DNA from: CAWGYT01 sp963826795
GTDB lineage: Bacteria; Planctomycetota; Planctomycetia; Pirellulales; Pirellulaceae
NCBI GenBank assembly: GCA_963826795.1
Contig: CAWGYT010000020.1
Span: forward strand, 491,447 to 555,446
Reading direction: 5' to 3'
Length of the DNA: 64,000 nt
Shown here: one piece after another, positions 30,007 through 39,679 of the stretch
Layout of the letters: the number at the start of each line of letters is the position of its first letter
Position numbering within the stretch: the first letter of the stretch is position 1
Made by a program: the position numbers and the translations under genes
Notes under the pieces: model-generated
The model's database searches: none
Told to the model about the DNA's origin: nothing
Seen by the model: the letters and a program-made list of their open reading frames with translations, nothing else

Positions 30007-30233
30007 GATGAAAGGGCAACCTGGGTGGGAATGGCCACGGTCGCCGAGGGAATGCGAATCGGCTCCGCCCCTTGGCGAAGCGATTACGCCCTATCTTACG
30101 GTAGGGAAGGGCCTTGCGTCCAGCTAGGGCCTGGGGGATGGGCCAGAATATGTGCCAAACGCATCCGCACGTTCCGCGTTGGATCGGACGCATTTGAGGA
30201 TGGTGAACGCCGCCCCGAAACTCGCGCGCGGAT

Positions 30234-31694
30234 TCAAGGCGCAAGGCATTCCGGCGAGGCGTCATTGAAGACCGCCAAGGTCGGCCTCGAATCCACGAGT
30301 TCCGGCTCGAGGACCGTCATTCGACGCCACGGCCCGAACTGAAATCGGAGAAAGTAGACGATCCCCATCAACGAGATCCAGGTTGTGATCAGAACCCAGA
30401 ACGTGGAAAGCCTCCAATCCCAGTAATGGACGCCCATCCATCCCAGCAGGACGGGCAGAGGGGCGATGGCAAGGGTGAAGACCAGCACGAATCGGGTGTC
30501 GCCAGCGCCTTTGATGGCGCTGGAAAAGACAATTTGCATCATGTCCAGGACGCAGTAGGCCGCCACGAACCGGAGGAGTCCGCGGCAAATCAGCTGCAGA
30601 TCCGCGAAGTCGCGGGGAGCCGCGGCGGCGTGAGCTTGCAGGAAGAGGTCGGGGAGCACGAAGTACAAGACCGACATTCCGCCCGTGTAAAGACCTCCCA
30701 GCCAGATCGACGTCCAGGTGGCTCTGGTCGCCAGGTCGGGGCGGCCAGCTCCGATCTGCTGCCCCACGATCGTGGCGACGGCGATTCCGAGTCCGAGCAT
30801 GGGTACAAAGGCAATCGAGTTGACGCTGAAGGCGATCGTGGTGGCCGCGAGATCCAACGGGCCCAGCTGGCCGACCAGGAAGATGAACGCGGTAAATGCC
30901 ATCAATTCCGTAAACATTTGCAGGCCGCTGGGACCTCCAAAGCGGAGCAGTCGCCCGAGGAGCTTTCGGTCGAAACCGACGCTCTCTCTGAGGCGATAGG
31001 GGCGACGGAACTCGCGTGTGGCCATGACGGCGATCAGCGCGGCGACCTTGAACCACTGCGCGCACGACGTCGCCCAGCCGGCGCCCACGACGCCAAGCTC
31101 GGGAACGCCCCAGTTCCCAAAAATGAGCGCGTAGTCCATCCCCATATTGACGACGGCGGCGGCCATATCGACCAGCATCACGACTCGGACGAAACCCAAC
31201 CCGGTGAAAAACGATGCCAGGGCCCCGGCAATCACGGCGGCGGCCCCTCCGTAGGCAAGCGACTGAAAATACGCGATCTCCAGTTGTGTCACATGGGCAG
31301 GATGGCCGGCGGGCGTGAAGATGGAAGGGGCGAGCGGCACCAGGACGAGAAAACAGGGGAGCGAGGCCAACCCGATCCAGACGCCTTGCCATACCACCTT
31401 TCCCACTCGCTCGGGATGCCCTGAACCGGCGTATTGCGCCACGAACGTGTTGACATAGCTCGTGATGCCGAGCGGCAGACAGATCAGCGTGAAGTGCAGC
31501 ATACCGGCCGGCATCGCCGCCGCGATCGCGTCGGTGGAGTACCACGTGAGAAAAACTCGATCCACAAAGTGCATCAAGGTCCACGACGCAGTCGACAGGA
31601 CCAGGGGTAGCGCCAGTTGCACCACCGCCCGGCCGCCGCACGGGCGGGTCCACCAGTTCCTCAGGGATGGAAAGCGTTTCGCGAGAAGTTCCAT
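30234..31694 (-). CDS. MATE-family efflux transporter
   Basis: 486 residues with about 12 hydrophobic helices. MATE motifs include 'HFVDRVFLTWYSTDAIAAAMPAG' (spanning helix 2), 'GVVGAGWATSCAQWFK', 'MLGLGIAVATIVGQQIGAGR' and 'SSAIKGAGDTRFVLVFT'. It is only distantly similar to the MATE protein at 19.9-21.4 kb and lacks that protein's N-terminal extension. The 227 bases between it and the DoxX gene contain no gene that I can see. Confidence 0.9.
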   Translation of the reverse strand: MELLAKRFPSLRNWWTRPCGGRAVVQLALPLVLSTASWTLMHFVDRVFLTWYSTDAIAAAMPAGMLHFTLICLPLGITSYVNTFVAQYAGSGHPERVGKVVWQGVWIGLASLPCFLVLVPLAPSIFTPAGHPAHVTQLEIAYFQSLAYGGAAAVIAGALASFFTGLGFVRVVMLVDMAAAVVNMGMDYALIFGNWGVPELGVVGAGWATSCAQWFKVAALIAVMATREFRRPYRLRESVGFDRKLLGRLLRFGGPSGLQMFTELMAFTAFIFLVGQLGPLDLAATTIAFSVNSIAFVPMLGLGIAVATIVGQQIGAGRPDLATRATWTSIWLGGLYTGGMSVLYFVLPDLFLQAHAAAAPRDFADLQLICRGLLRFVAAYCVLDMMQIVFSSAIKGAGDTRFVLVFTLAIAPLPVLLGWMGVHYWDWRLSTFWVLITTWISLMGIVYFLRFQFGPWRRMTVLEPELVDSRPTLAVFNDASPECLAP

Positions 31695-31842
31695 CAGTTC
31701 GCATTCTCAAGGGGAGGGCATGAGGTCGCATCGCACCGAGCGGTCTTCCAGAGACAAGCCGAGTCGCACCGAGGTTCGACCGAATTGAGTGTTGCCGTTC
31801 GCCGCTAGGCTAGTGCGTCGGCACGCGTTACGATACCCGACT

Positions 31843-32853
31843 ATGAAGCCGCTTGATCGACTGCGTGTTGTCCTTTGTTATCCCGTGGAATCCCACCACG
31901 TCGCTCAAATTGTCGCCGCGGCCCCCCAGTTCGAAATTGTCGATGCGGGTCAGGAGCAAGTGGCCCGTGAGATTCTAGCGGCCGACATTTTTTGTGGCCA
32001 CGCGAAGGTTCCGATGCCTTGGGACGAAGTTGTCGCCAGGGGGCGTTTGCGTTGGATTCAGTCATCCGCCGCTGGCCTGGACCATTGCCTCGTACCCTCG
32101 GTCATCGAGTCCGCGATCTCGGTCTCCAGCGCGTCGGGTCTATTTGCGGATCAGGTGGCCGAGCAGACACTGGCCATGTTGTTGGCCCTGATCCGGCGGC
32201 TTCCCACCTTCTGGCAGGCGCAACAGGAAAGACGCTTTGAACGTCGCCCGACCGACGACTTACATGGCAAGACCGTGGGCATCCTGGGGTTCGGTGGGAA
32301 CGGACGACGGATCGCCGAATTACTTGCGACCTGCAAAGTTCGCATTCTCGCCACGGACGTGTTTCCCGTCCGAAAGCCGACGCACGTGGCCGAGCTTTGG
32401 GCGGCGGACGAATGGCCTCGCCTGCTTGCTCAGTCCGACGTGGTGGTTCTCTGCGTTCCTTTGAACATGGCGACGGATCGGTGGTTCAACGCTCAGGTGC
32501 TGGCCCAGATGAAGCCGGGAAGCTACCTCGTGAACGTGGCACGCGGATCGGTCGTCGTCGAGGCCGATCTCGTCGACGCGCTCCGGCGGGGCCGGCTGGC
32601 CGGCGCGGCCCTGGATGTGACGGAGGTGGAGCCGCTACCGCCCGCCAGCCCGCTCTGGGCGCTACCTCAGGTCCTGATCACGCCCCACGTGGGCGCCCAG
32701 GCGGCCGACCGGGTCGATGTGACCACCGATTTCTTTTGCCGCAATCTCACGCGATTTATGCGCGGTCAGCGGCTGCTGAATCTCGTCGATAAACGGCTCG
32801 GCTTTCCCCCACCCGAGGATCACCAAGGACTACGAGCCGAGGGGACATCCTAG
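31843..32853 (+). CDS. D-2-hydroxyacid dehydrogenase
   Basis: 336 residues from the ATG at 31843. The NAD-binding domain is marked by 'GKTVGILGFGGNGRRIAELL'. The three catalytic positions of the family are present: Arg in 'NVARGSVV', Glu in 'DVTEVEPLP' and His in 'LITPHVGAQ'. Substrate (glyoxylate, phosphoglycerate or another) cannot be told from the sequence. The stop codon is provided by a 17-bp repeated motif. Confidence 0.88.
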   Translation: MKPLDRLRVVLCYPVESHHVAQIVAAAPQFEIVDAGQEQVAREILAADIFCGHAKVPMPWDEVVARGRLRWIQSSAAGLDHCLVPSVIESAISVSSASGLFADQVAEQTLAMLLALIRRLPTFWQAQQERRFERRPTDDLHGKTVGILGFGGNGRRIAELLATCKVRILATDVFPVRKPTHVAELWAADEWPRLLAQSDVVVLCVPLNMATDRWFNAQVLAQMKPGSYLVNVARGSVVVEADLVDALRRGRLAGAALDVTEVEPLPPASPLWALPQVLITPHVGAQAADRVDVTTDFFCRNLTRFMRGQRLLNLVDKRLGFPPPEDHQGLRAEGTS

Positions 32854-32867
32854 TGCGGCGTCACCGC
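32851..32867. repeat. 17-bp near-palindromic motif at a stop codon (copy 2)
   Basis: TAGTGCGGCGTCACCGC, differing at one base from the copy at 18509-18525. In both places the leading TAG is the stop codon of the upstream gene. Confidence 0.7.
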
Positions 32868-32929
32868 TTGATCTTGGGGCGCGGCGGGTTAATCTTGGGG
32901 CGCGGCGGGTTAATCTTGGGCGCGGCGGG
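32868..32929 (+). repeat. 21-bp tandem repeat, three units
   Basis: Three units of about 21 bp (ttaatcttggggcgcggcggg type; the last is 20 bp) lie directly downstream of the dehydrogenase gene. No coding or structural role is visible. Confidence 0.85.
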
Positions 32930-33290
32930 AAAAGGGGCCAGGTCCGTTTCTTAACCCCCACAACCTCGTTTCGCTCGGGGGCCCAGCCGCGACGATCTGT
33001 CGATCCGTCTTCTCTGGACGCCACCACGCCGACAGCTTAAGATGAAGCCCGTGAATCGCCGTCATCCGATGGCAAGCGAAGCGAAGCGGAGAGGATAGGC
33101 GGCGGCTCGCATCGGTTTTGGTTCGGACTCGCGGGCGGCGAGCGGATTGTGTGCCGAGCGGCGTGCTTCACCACGTAAGACCGCACTTGGGCGATCCACG
33201 TCATTCGTCGGGCATGGGCTGAAACCCAAGACGCGTCGACGCGAGTTGTGTCCCTGGGACGTCGTCGGCAATCCTGAGGCGAGGCCCCGC
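32930..33290. other. Intergenic region upstream of kinase, no gene seen
   Basis: About 360 GC-rich bases between the tandem repeat and the kinase start. An open frame runs in from 33147 to the kinase but has no conserved character. No hairpin or consensus promoter is obvious. Confidence 0.5.
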
Positions 33291-34418
33291 ATGTCCACCA
33301 CACTTCACGACATCAACGCCACGATTGCCTTCCGCGAGATCCCGGAGGGTGATGTCGACAACGAGTTGTCCGACCGGTACGCATCGGTCATCAATGAGCA
33401 GCGGCTGAGTTGGACAACCCATCAGCGACTGATTCGCTTGCTGGGCAAGGGCGGCCAGGGACTGGTCTTCTTGAGCGAACGCCGCGGCGCCGATAGTTTC
33501 ACTCTGCCGATCGCGGTCAAGGTCTTTTCTCCCAATCGGTATGATTCCAGTATCGCCTACGAAAACGCCATGGAGCGAATCGCCCGCGTCGCGGCTCATG
33601 TGGCACAGATTCAGCAAGACAACCTGCTTGACGTGCACAACTTCGTGGATCGACGTCGGATCCGCATGATGGTGATGGAGTGGGTTGACGGCTACGACCT
33701 GCGCAAGTTGCTGAACAACGAGCTGATCGGGCGGATTCATCAGCGGGTCAGCAACAAGCGGTGGGAGCACATCTCGCAGGTGATTGTGGTGCCTTCGGAA
33801 TCACAACCACGGGTCAAGCCCGGAGTCGCGGTCGCAATTGTTCGCGAATGCCTGGCCGCCTTGGCGGCATTGCACCGAGACGGGATCGTTCACGGCGACA
33901 TTAAACCCGCGAACATCATGTTAAAGTGCACGGGCAATGCAAAGATCGTGGATATTGGGTCGGCGTTTCACGTCGACGATCCGCCTCCCGTGCGGACCTG
34001 CACCCCGACCTACGCCGCCCCCGAGGTACTGGAAGGGGGCGAATGCACGCCCCGCAGCGACCTGGCCAGCCTGGGCTACGTCCTGATCGAAATGCTGGCA
34101 GGCCAACCGATCTTCGCGGGCCACGAGTCCTACAAAGAACTGCTCCACGCCAAATTGACGCTCTCGAAACATCTCGATCAGATCTTGCCGATCGAGGTCA
34201 CGTGCAACGAATTGTTGATGAACTTCTGTCGCGGGCTGATCGCGCCCGATCCAATGCGTCGTTTTCCCAGCGCCGAGGCGGCCAATCTGCTGCGCGAAGG
34301 CGCTGCGGCTTTCCTGCGGCAATTGATCATGATGAATTTGGCCGCCGAATACGACAACGAGATCCGCCTGTTGCTGGAAGAGATCAAGGACCTGGAAGGC
34401 CTCGATCCCCAGATCTAA
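33291..34418 (+). CDS. Eukaryotic-like Ser/Thr protein kinase
   Basis: 375 residues from the ATG at 33291. The kinase elements are complete: Gly loop (LLGKGGQGLVFL), VAIK-type Lys (IAVKVF), catalytic loop 'HGDIKPANIM' with its Asp near residue 203, activation segment 'IVDIGSAF', and APE-type 'TPTYAAPEVLEGG'. The usual DFG is DIG, a tolerated variant. There is no membrane segment or extracellular sensor, unlike PknB-type kinases, so it is probably cytoplasmic. Convergent with the LD-carboxypeptidase gene (9-base gap). Confidence 0.9.
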   Translation: MSTTLHDINATIAFREIPEGDVDNELSDRYASVINEQRLSWTTHQRLIRLLGKGGQGLVFLSERRGADSFTLPIAVKVFSPNRYDSSIAYENAMERIARVAAHVAQIQQDNLLDVHNFVDRRRIRMMVMEWVDGYDLRKLLNNELIGRIHQRVSNKRWEHISQVIVVPSESQPRVKPGVAVAIVRECLAALAALHRDGIVHGDIKPANIMLKCTGNAKIVDIGSAFHVDDPPPVRTCTPTYAAPEVLEGGECTPRSDLASLGYVLIEMLAGQPIFAGHESYKELLHAKLTLSKHLDQILPIEVTCNELLMNFCRGLIAPDPMRRFPSAEAANLLREGAAAFLRQLIMMNLAAEYDNEIRLLLEEIKDLEGLDPQI

Positions 34419-34427
34419 CGCGGCGGT

Positions 34428-35531
34428 TCATTGGACCGGCGCTTGCAGGACGCGCACGATCCCCCGTGAGGTATCCACCTCGACCGGGACGCCCAAGGGA
34501 AGCGTCGCGTTCCGCGGCACGTGGCCGGCCGGGAAATTCGAGATCACCGGGTAGCTCGCGTCGCCGAAATAGTCTTGAAAGACCTGCTGCATCGTCCAGG
34601 TCGCATCCTCCGCGTCGGCATCGGCGTCGGTGAACTGCCCCAGAATGACCGCCGCCGGTGACTTCAACTTGCCGGCCAGCTTCAGCTGACTGAGGTAGCG
34701 GTCAATGCGATATGGCGCTTCGTGCACATCTTCCATGAAAAGGACCTTGCCCGCGGTTTCGATTTCGTAGGGTGTTCCCATCAAGGCGGCGATCAGCGAC
34801 AGATTGCCGCCGATCAACTCCCCCGCCGCCGTACCGGGTCGGACGACTCCCATCCCTGCCTGTCCCTCGGGCCAAGCATAAGCAAACCCTTCGCCCGAGA
34901 CGTTCGGCGCCGACGTCAAACACCGCCACAGCCAATGCTCGGCGAACAGATCCATCCCTGCCTCCCGCCCCCAACCGCCGTCGGGATTCGGGGAGTGAAA
35001 CGTCACCAAACGGGTTTTCGCGGCCAGCGCCAAATGCAGGCCCGTGATGTCACTGAATCCGATGAGGATCTTGGGATTTCTCTGAATCTCGCCGTAGTCC
35101 AGGCGATCGAGAATCCGAGTTGTGCCATAGCCTCCAGTGAATGGAAAAATCGCGGCGACCTCGGGGTCGCGAAACGCCGCCATCAGCTCCGCCGCCCGTT
35201 CCGCATCACTGCCAGCAAGGTAGCCATAGTGGCGGTCGATGGCCTCGGGGACCAGCACCCGGTAGCCCTGCCGCTCAAGCGCCACCTGCACGCGCCGGAC
35301 TTGCGTCATGTCCACGCCACGCGCGGGAGCAACCAACATGATGGTGTCACCCGGCTTTAAGCCGACGGGGCGCACTCGCGGGGATGCGGCGGCGGCAGCG
35401 CCCAGGGCGAGCCACCCAAGAAACAGCCCGAACATCACGCCCGTGATGGTCCCGTGCAGCCGGCCCGTCGGCCAAGCGTCCGCTTGGCGCGTGGGTCCAA
35501 ACCGACGGCGGGGCGGTGGCAGATTCAGCAT
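34428..35531 (-). CDS. LD-carboxypeptidase (peptidase S66, LdcA/MccF-like)
   Basis: I chose the ATG at 35531 because GAGGT lies upstream at suitable spacing; a hydrophobic signal segment (FGLFLGWLALGAAAAA) begins about 35 residues later, and a later ATG at 35435 is possible. Family motifs: 'LKPGDTIMLVAPARG', 'FTGGYGTTRILDRLDY', nucleophile Ser in 'ILIGFSDITGLHLAL', Glu region 'GKVLFMEDVHEAPYRIDR' and His in 'FPAGHVPRNATLPLG'. S66 enzymes cleave LD-peptide bonds in muropeptides or inactivate microcin C-type antibiotics. The signal segment favours a cell-wall role. Confidence 0.88.
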   Translation of the reverse strand: MLNLPPPRRRFGPTRQADAWPTGRLHGTITGVMFGLFLGWLALGAAAAASPRVRPVGLKPGDTIMLVAPARGVDMTQVRRVQVALERQGYRVLVPEAIDRHYGYLAGSDAERAAELMAAFRDPEVAAIFPFTGGYGTTRILDRLDYGEIQRNPKILIGFSDITGLHLALAAKTRLVTFHSPNPDGGWGREAGMDLFAEHWLWRCLTSAPNVSGEGFAYAWPEGQAGMGVVRPGTAAGELIGGNLSLIAALMGTPYEIETAGKVLFMEDVHEAPYRIDRYLSQLKLAGKLKSPAAVILGQFTDADADAEDATWTMQQVFQDYFGDASYPVISNFPAGHVPRNATLPLGVPVEVDTSRGIVRVLQAPVQ

Positions 35532-35672
35532 GCGGAAGCACCTCGGGATCGGTCTCGCAGAAAGCGCGAACAACGTGGCAGCTGCTCGGCCTTTGTTGTG
35601 AGCCAACTTCCGACGTCTGTCAACCGACACGTCGTCCCGAGGCGTTGGCGACATTTCGCAAGCGGCGGCAGA

Positions 35673-36263
35673 CTATTGTCCGGTCCAGCCGTTGTAGGTC
35701 GGCTGGCGAGCGACGCCGGAGCCAACGGGTGAGACCCAACCCGAGCTGGCCGGCGCAACGGGCAGCTGAGCGGCAGGCAATTGAGCGGCCGCTTGAGTGA
35801 CACGAGGGTCGAGCGTGGGCGGTATTGTGCGTGTCGCCAACTCGGACCCCGCAGGTGGACTTGGAAACTGCGGCCGTGGCTGCGGGGACGACGGAACCGG
35901 CAGCGAGGCGACGGAATTACCCCCACCTCCCCAGCCCAGACCGCTGTCGCTGCCCGCCATCGGCGAGACGCTTGCCCCATCGGCAATCCCAGCTCGATGA
36001 TCCGCAACCGCGATCCCGCTCTGGTCCGAAGTAAACCGACTTAACGCGTCCGGAGGAGGAAACTGACTGGTCGCGCCGACCGCGGAGCTCGTGCCGGCTT
36101 GCGAACGTCGGTAGTACGGATCCGCTTGACCGGCTCGGCCCGTCGGAGGCGGTGGGATCAGGGACGGCCCGTAGGGTGCGAGCGGGTTGATGTTCACGGG
36201 TTGGGTCCCGTGGCAACCCAGCAACACAACGAATCCCAGCAGGGCAGCAATCCACCTGACCAT
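35673..36263 (-). CDS. Pro/Ser/Gly-rich lipoprotein
   Basis: 196 residues from the ATG at 36263, which has an AAAGGAG site. Signal peptide 'WIAALLGFVVLLGC' ends in a lipobox with Cys. The rest is low-complexity, rich in Pro, Ser, Gly and Ala, with a duplicated 'AAQLP'. No domain recognised. Probably an envelope-anchored lipoprotein, perhaps planctomycete-specific. Confidence 0.7.
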   Translation of the reverse strand: MVRWIAALLGFVVLLGCHGTQPVNINPLAPYGPSLIPPPPTGRAGQADPYYRRSQAGTSSAVGATSQFPPPDALSRFTSDQSGIAVADHRAGIADGASVSPMAGSDSGLGWGGGGNSVASLPVPSSPQPRPQFPSPPAGSELATRTIPPTLDPRVTQAAAQLPAAQLPVAPASSGWVSPVGSGVARQPTYNGWTGQ

Positions 36264-36381
36264 ACGGACAACTCCTTTCGGCGAATCCAAACGCAGCGCG
36301 GAGGATAGTCGCCTGGCGGAATTCATCCAAGGTCGATTTTGGCGGCTTTATTGAAAAATCAAATCGGTTCCCCTCAAGACG

Positions 36382-37603
36382 GCACTTGAGGGAAACAGAT
36401 GCAGGCGTCGGCGAACTGATATTGCAATAAAAAAGGCTCTTCGGGAATTTGGTGTTTGTCACCAGCGCCGCAAACCCGGAGAGCCAAAGGATGGCTAACC
36501 GCAAAGGTTCGGGCCGGATCCCGCACGCTCGGCAGGGCAGAAAATCGCAGCCGTCGCGGCATGACAAGCGAAATCGTTTGAGAGAATCGCAATGCCAATC
36601 GCAAGCGAACCACGGACGCAAAGGTTCCGCTGGTAGGTGAGTTGGCATTGATCGCACAGAGCATGAGCAGATTGGTGGATGCACGCATTGGCTTTCGGCT
36701 TTCGATCGTGTTGGCCGGTGCCGTGCTGGCCGCATCGCGGCGGACTGCCAGTCGGTGGTTTCGCGCGGCGGGAGTTGCCGATGACTGGGACCGTTTTTAT
36801 GACGTGCTGATTTCGGTCGGTAAACACACGACGATGCTGATGCAGCCGCTCTTGGTTCGCATCCTGGAACGATTTGATCCTGGGCCGAACGGCGTCATCA
36901 CGTTTGCGATCGATGATAGCCCCACGAAGCGATATGGCCGTCATGTCGAAGCCGCGAATGTTCGTCACAATCCGAAACCGGGGCCGGCCGATGGCAAGTG
37001 GCTGTATGGGCATAACTGGGTCTGCCTGGCAATCGTGCTGCAACATTCGCTTTGGGGTGTTCTCGCCTTGCCGCTGCTGTCGATGCTGTACGTGCGACAA
37101 CGGGACGTCGCACGGTTGAAGCTTCGTGCCGACCGGGAATTCCACACGAAACATGAACTGACGCTGCAGTTGGTGCGCGAAGCTTTTCGATCTTCCTCCG
37201 AACAAGACGGGAAAACGCGCTCGGCCCCGCGTTTACGGCACAAGGAGGTTTGGGGCGCGGGACAGCAGCAAGTTCGCAACGTCTGGTCGAACATCGGCTG
37301 CTGGCATCTTAACACCTGGCTCTATACGATGGTCGAATTGGCCTGCTGGGGTCTTCCCGCCGATGAACGGGTCGACCGAAGTGACCGAACATGGGACAAT
37401 CAGCGTCGCCGTCCCTCGCATGCCGATCGGCGTCGTAAAATCGCACGTGAAATGCTGGATAAACAATTCCTGAAGGATGTGCCTCGCGGCATCAAGAGAG
37501 CAAGATATCGAGACCGAATCCGCGAGCTTCTCAACCTTGCGGCGTAGCTGTTCGGTTCGGGCTATTTGCCGAAACATACCCGATAGTCAGTTCCCTTAAG
37601 TGC
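36382..37603 (+). mobile_element. Insertion sequence with internally deleted transposase
   Basis: Ends are proposed from similar inverted termini: left 'gcacttgagggaaacag' at 36382-36398, and right 37588-37603, whose complement reads 'gcacttaagggaactg'. The left end overlaps a strong hairpin (ccctcaag/cttgaggg, 36371-36392). A second imperfect inverted repeat (ggctcttcggg / cccggagagcc, about 36434-36485) lies upstream of the transposase. No clear target duplication was found. The transposase is of the IS701/IS4-like DDE type. Confidence 0.6.
36642..37547 (+). pseudogene. DDE transposase (IS701/IS4-like) with central deletion
   Basis: The N-terminal half is typical: 'ALIAQSMSRLVDARIG', the first Asp region 'FAIDDSPTKRYGRHVE', 'HNPKPGPADGKWLYGHNWV' and 'YVRQRDV'. 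The C-terminal block 'KEVWGAGQQQVRNVWSNIG' follows almost directly after 'LQLVREAFRSSSEQ', so about 130 residues carrying the remaining catalytic acids are missing compared with the usual ~430-residue enzyme. The frame is intact across the deletion. The open frame continues upstream of the TTG used here, so the true start is uncertain. Probably inactive, but possibly mobilisable in trans. Confidence 0.75.
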
Positions 37604-37647
37604 AGCTAGAAAGGGAGGCAGAGCTTAAAGTAGTCGACTGCGATGGG

Positions 37648-38305
37648 TTAGCGAATTTGACTCACGGCAAAGGTCGTGTTGGGTATCATCTTGTTCATCT
37701 CTTCCAGCAAGGTGCGGAAATGTCGCACTCTCAGTTGGCGACCGATGTTTAACAGGCTATCCGTATCGGCCAAATGCGATGAACTGCTCGCATACTCGTC
37801 GCCGCGGCCCAGGACCGACGAATTGCCAACCGCATGACCGAACTCGTGGGGCACGCTGCGGAAGCCGGACGTGCAAACTTGGGGAGTCGCGGCGTTGCAG
37901 GCGGTATAGGGCTTTAATTTGCTGGTATGCAGCGAAATCCTGCGAGCGTTCCATTCAACGAAATTGTGAGGCATGTCGTTGTCCGCCACTTTCCAGGCCG
38001 TAACATTCCAATGCTCGTCGGCTGAGCACCCAGCGGACGTCCAGGTTGATCGGCAGTTTTGTGGCGGAGAACCTTCGGGCGAAGGACGAAGTCCCGGAGA
38101 CACTCAATGTGACATGATTACTCCAAGACGCCCAAATCTGCCGATCGACGTCCCGATGGAACGCCCGTTTTTCTGCGAGCGTCCAGGGAAGCAGGGGCGG
38201 CTTGACATTCCACGCGTATTTCCAGCGCTGCTGAACAAAGACGCGGCTCTCGTGTTCCACAATGTCAACAATGCCCCAACCAATATCTCGCACAATGTGT
38301 GGCAT
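37648..38305 (-). pseudogene. Zinc metallopeptidase-like (HEFGH) protein, frameshifted near 38022
   Basis: From an ATG at 38305 one frame reads 'IGWGIVDIVEHESRVFVQ' to 'LPINLDVRWVLS'. The continuation 'DEHWNVTAWKV' to the end lies in the other frame, so a single indel near 38022 splits one ~215-residue gene. The C-terminal half has the gluzincin-like motif VPHEFGHAVGN, then 'GRGDEYASSSSHLADTDSLLNIG'. Similar short metallopeptidase domains occur as secreted toxin or effector modules, but no secretion or Rhs context is present here, so that link is only a guess. It abuts the IS. Confidence 0.6.
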
Positions 38306-39181
38306 AGTGGCTCCGGTCCCTCCCGATTTGATGTGCGACTGGACAGCTTCAGACCGTAACCATTATCGCTGCGGAAGGATCGGAGGTTGCTATGTTGTTG
38401 TCAAATCTGAGCAAAAATGCGGGCAAGCCCGGGAACCAGGATTGTGCTGACCAGACGCGTTGGCGTGATTCCCAGCCAAGACGACCGTATCCAAGCAAAA
38501 AGACAGCCCCAGACGGTCTAGACAGCCCCAGACAGACAGCCCCAGACGGTCTACATTTTCCCGCGGACGTTGTTGGGCGGTCGAGATGGAAGGGATGCCG
38601 CTGTGTCGTGTCGGGAGCGAGTCGATTGGCGGGACGTGCCGAGGGAGGTGGGGTGGGCGCGGTGCGTGGCGAGGATTGGATTGCGTCGTTCAGTCCTGCC
38701 GGTGAATCGTACGTGCCGGCGTGCCGGCGCCGGTGCCCGTGAGTCGTCGGTCCTCGGCGGTCACGTTCATTGACGGGACGCACGCGGCAGAAAACCGCGC
38801 GGAGTTCACGCGGTCCATCGCCCGTCAAGCGAAGACGGCGCGGGCGGTCGCACCGCGGAACCCGAACTGACCAGCTCGGCAGAAGACCGCTTCCGGCACC
38901 CAGACGACTTCCTTGAACGCCAGGCAGTACCCCGCGCCACATCTTCCGCCTCGGCCCTCCGTGCGTCTGGGTCCCCGGCGTGCTGGGCGACGTCTCACCC
39001 GGAGGGACACGAAATCGGATCGTATGCTTCGGACGCACTCGTCGTCCCAAGATCCACCGCCACCCCCCCCGCAAAGTAGACCGTCTGGATCTGGACCAAC
39101 ACGAGCGATTCGACGCGGACATTCGCCGGCAGCTTCATTCGTATTCCTCTGGAGGCCGACGGTGGATCGTGCTGTCTGGAA
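38306..39181. other. Intergenic region without a supported gene
   Basis: About 880 bases between the metallopeptidase remnant and the IS66 relic. All long frames have the composition of chance ORFs in GC-rich DNA. A short direct repeat occurs around 38505-38555 (agccccagacggtcta appears twice, with related copies between). Probably decayed DNA. Confidence 0.5.
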
Positions 39182-39679
39182 GTGATCTTGGCTGACGCAA
39201 CGTGCACGCCAGTTGCAACCTGCACGCGCGCCGTGAGTTTGTCGAGGCGGAAACTTACGAGCCGATTCTCTGCGCAGATCCAGTCGTTGTATCGGCAGTT
39301 GTATGAGATCGAAGAGCGTGGCAAGTCGATGTCACTGGCGGACCGACTCGCACTGCGTCAACAGGAGTCGACACGGATTTGAAGTCGGATCGCGTCTTGG
39401 CTGGAACAGCCCGACGTGCGCCTGGCGGCGCTACCCAGGAGTCGCTTTGGCAACGCAGTCAACTACCTGAAGAATCAGTGGAGGGCGCTCCGTCGCTATC
39501 TCGATGACCCACGGTTGCCGATCGACCATGCTCAGGCCGAGCAAACGATTCGACCCTTGACGGTAGACAGACGCAACGGGCTCTTCCTGGGGCATCCGCA
39601 AGCGGCGCCGGGCAGAATGCAACTGCTGAGTATTGTCAGCAGCGCGCAACGTCATCCCCTGATCATTGAAGAGTATTGA
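39182..39679 (+). pseudogene. IS66-family transposase C-terminal remnant with in-frame stop
   Basis: The frame carries 'LYRQLYEIEERGKSMS' and 'DRLALRQQES', then TGA at 39380-39382, then in the same frame 'IASWLEQPDVRLAALP', 'GNAVNYLKNQWRALRRYLDD' and 'RLPIDHAQAEQTIRPL'. This order is that of the C-terminal part of IS66 transposases. The N-terminal zinc-finger and most of the catalytic domain are missing. It ends where the truncated S41 gene begins, so it probably marks the insertion that removed that gene's 5' end. Confidence 0.75.

Noticed and set aside
30426..31424. 332-codon plus-strand frame opposite the MATE gene
   Set aside because: Charged low-complexity antisense product without family resemblance.
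30262..31731. 489-codon frame overlapping the MATE gene on the same strand
   Set aside because: Arg/Gly/His-rich with no membrane helices, while the other frame gives a complete MATE transporter.
32868..32929. CRISPR-like array
   Set aside because: Three direct 20-21 bp units with no spacers; a simple tandem repeat.
38349..39122. 257-codon reverse frame in the 38.3-39.2 kb gap
   Set aside because: Arg/Pro/Ser-rich, no signal, motif or ribosome-binding site; a chance ORF in GC-rich DNA.
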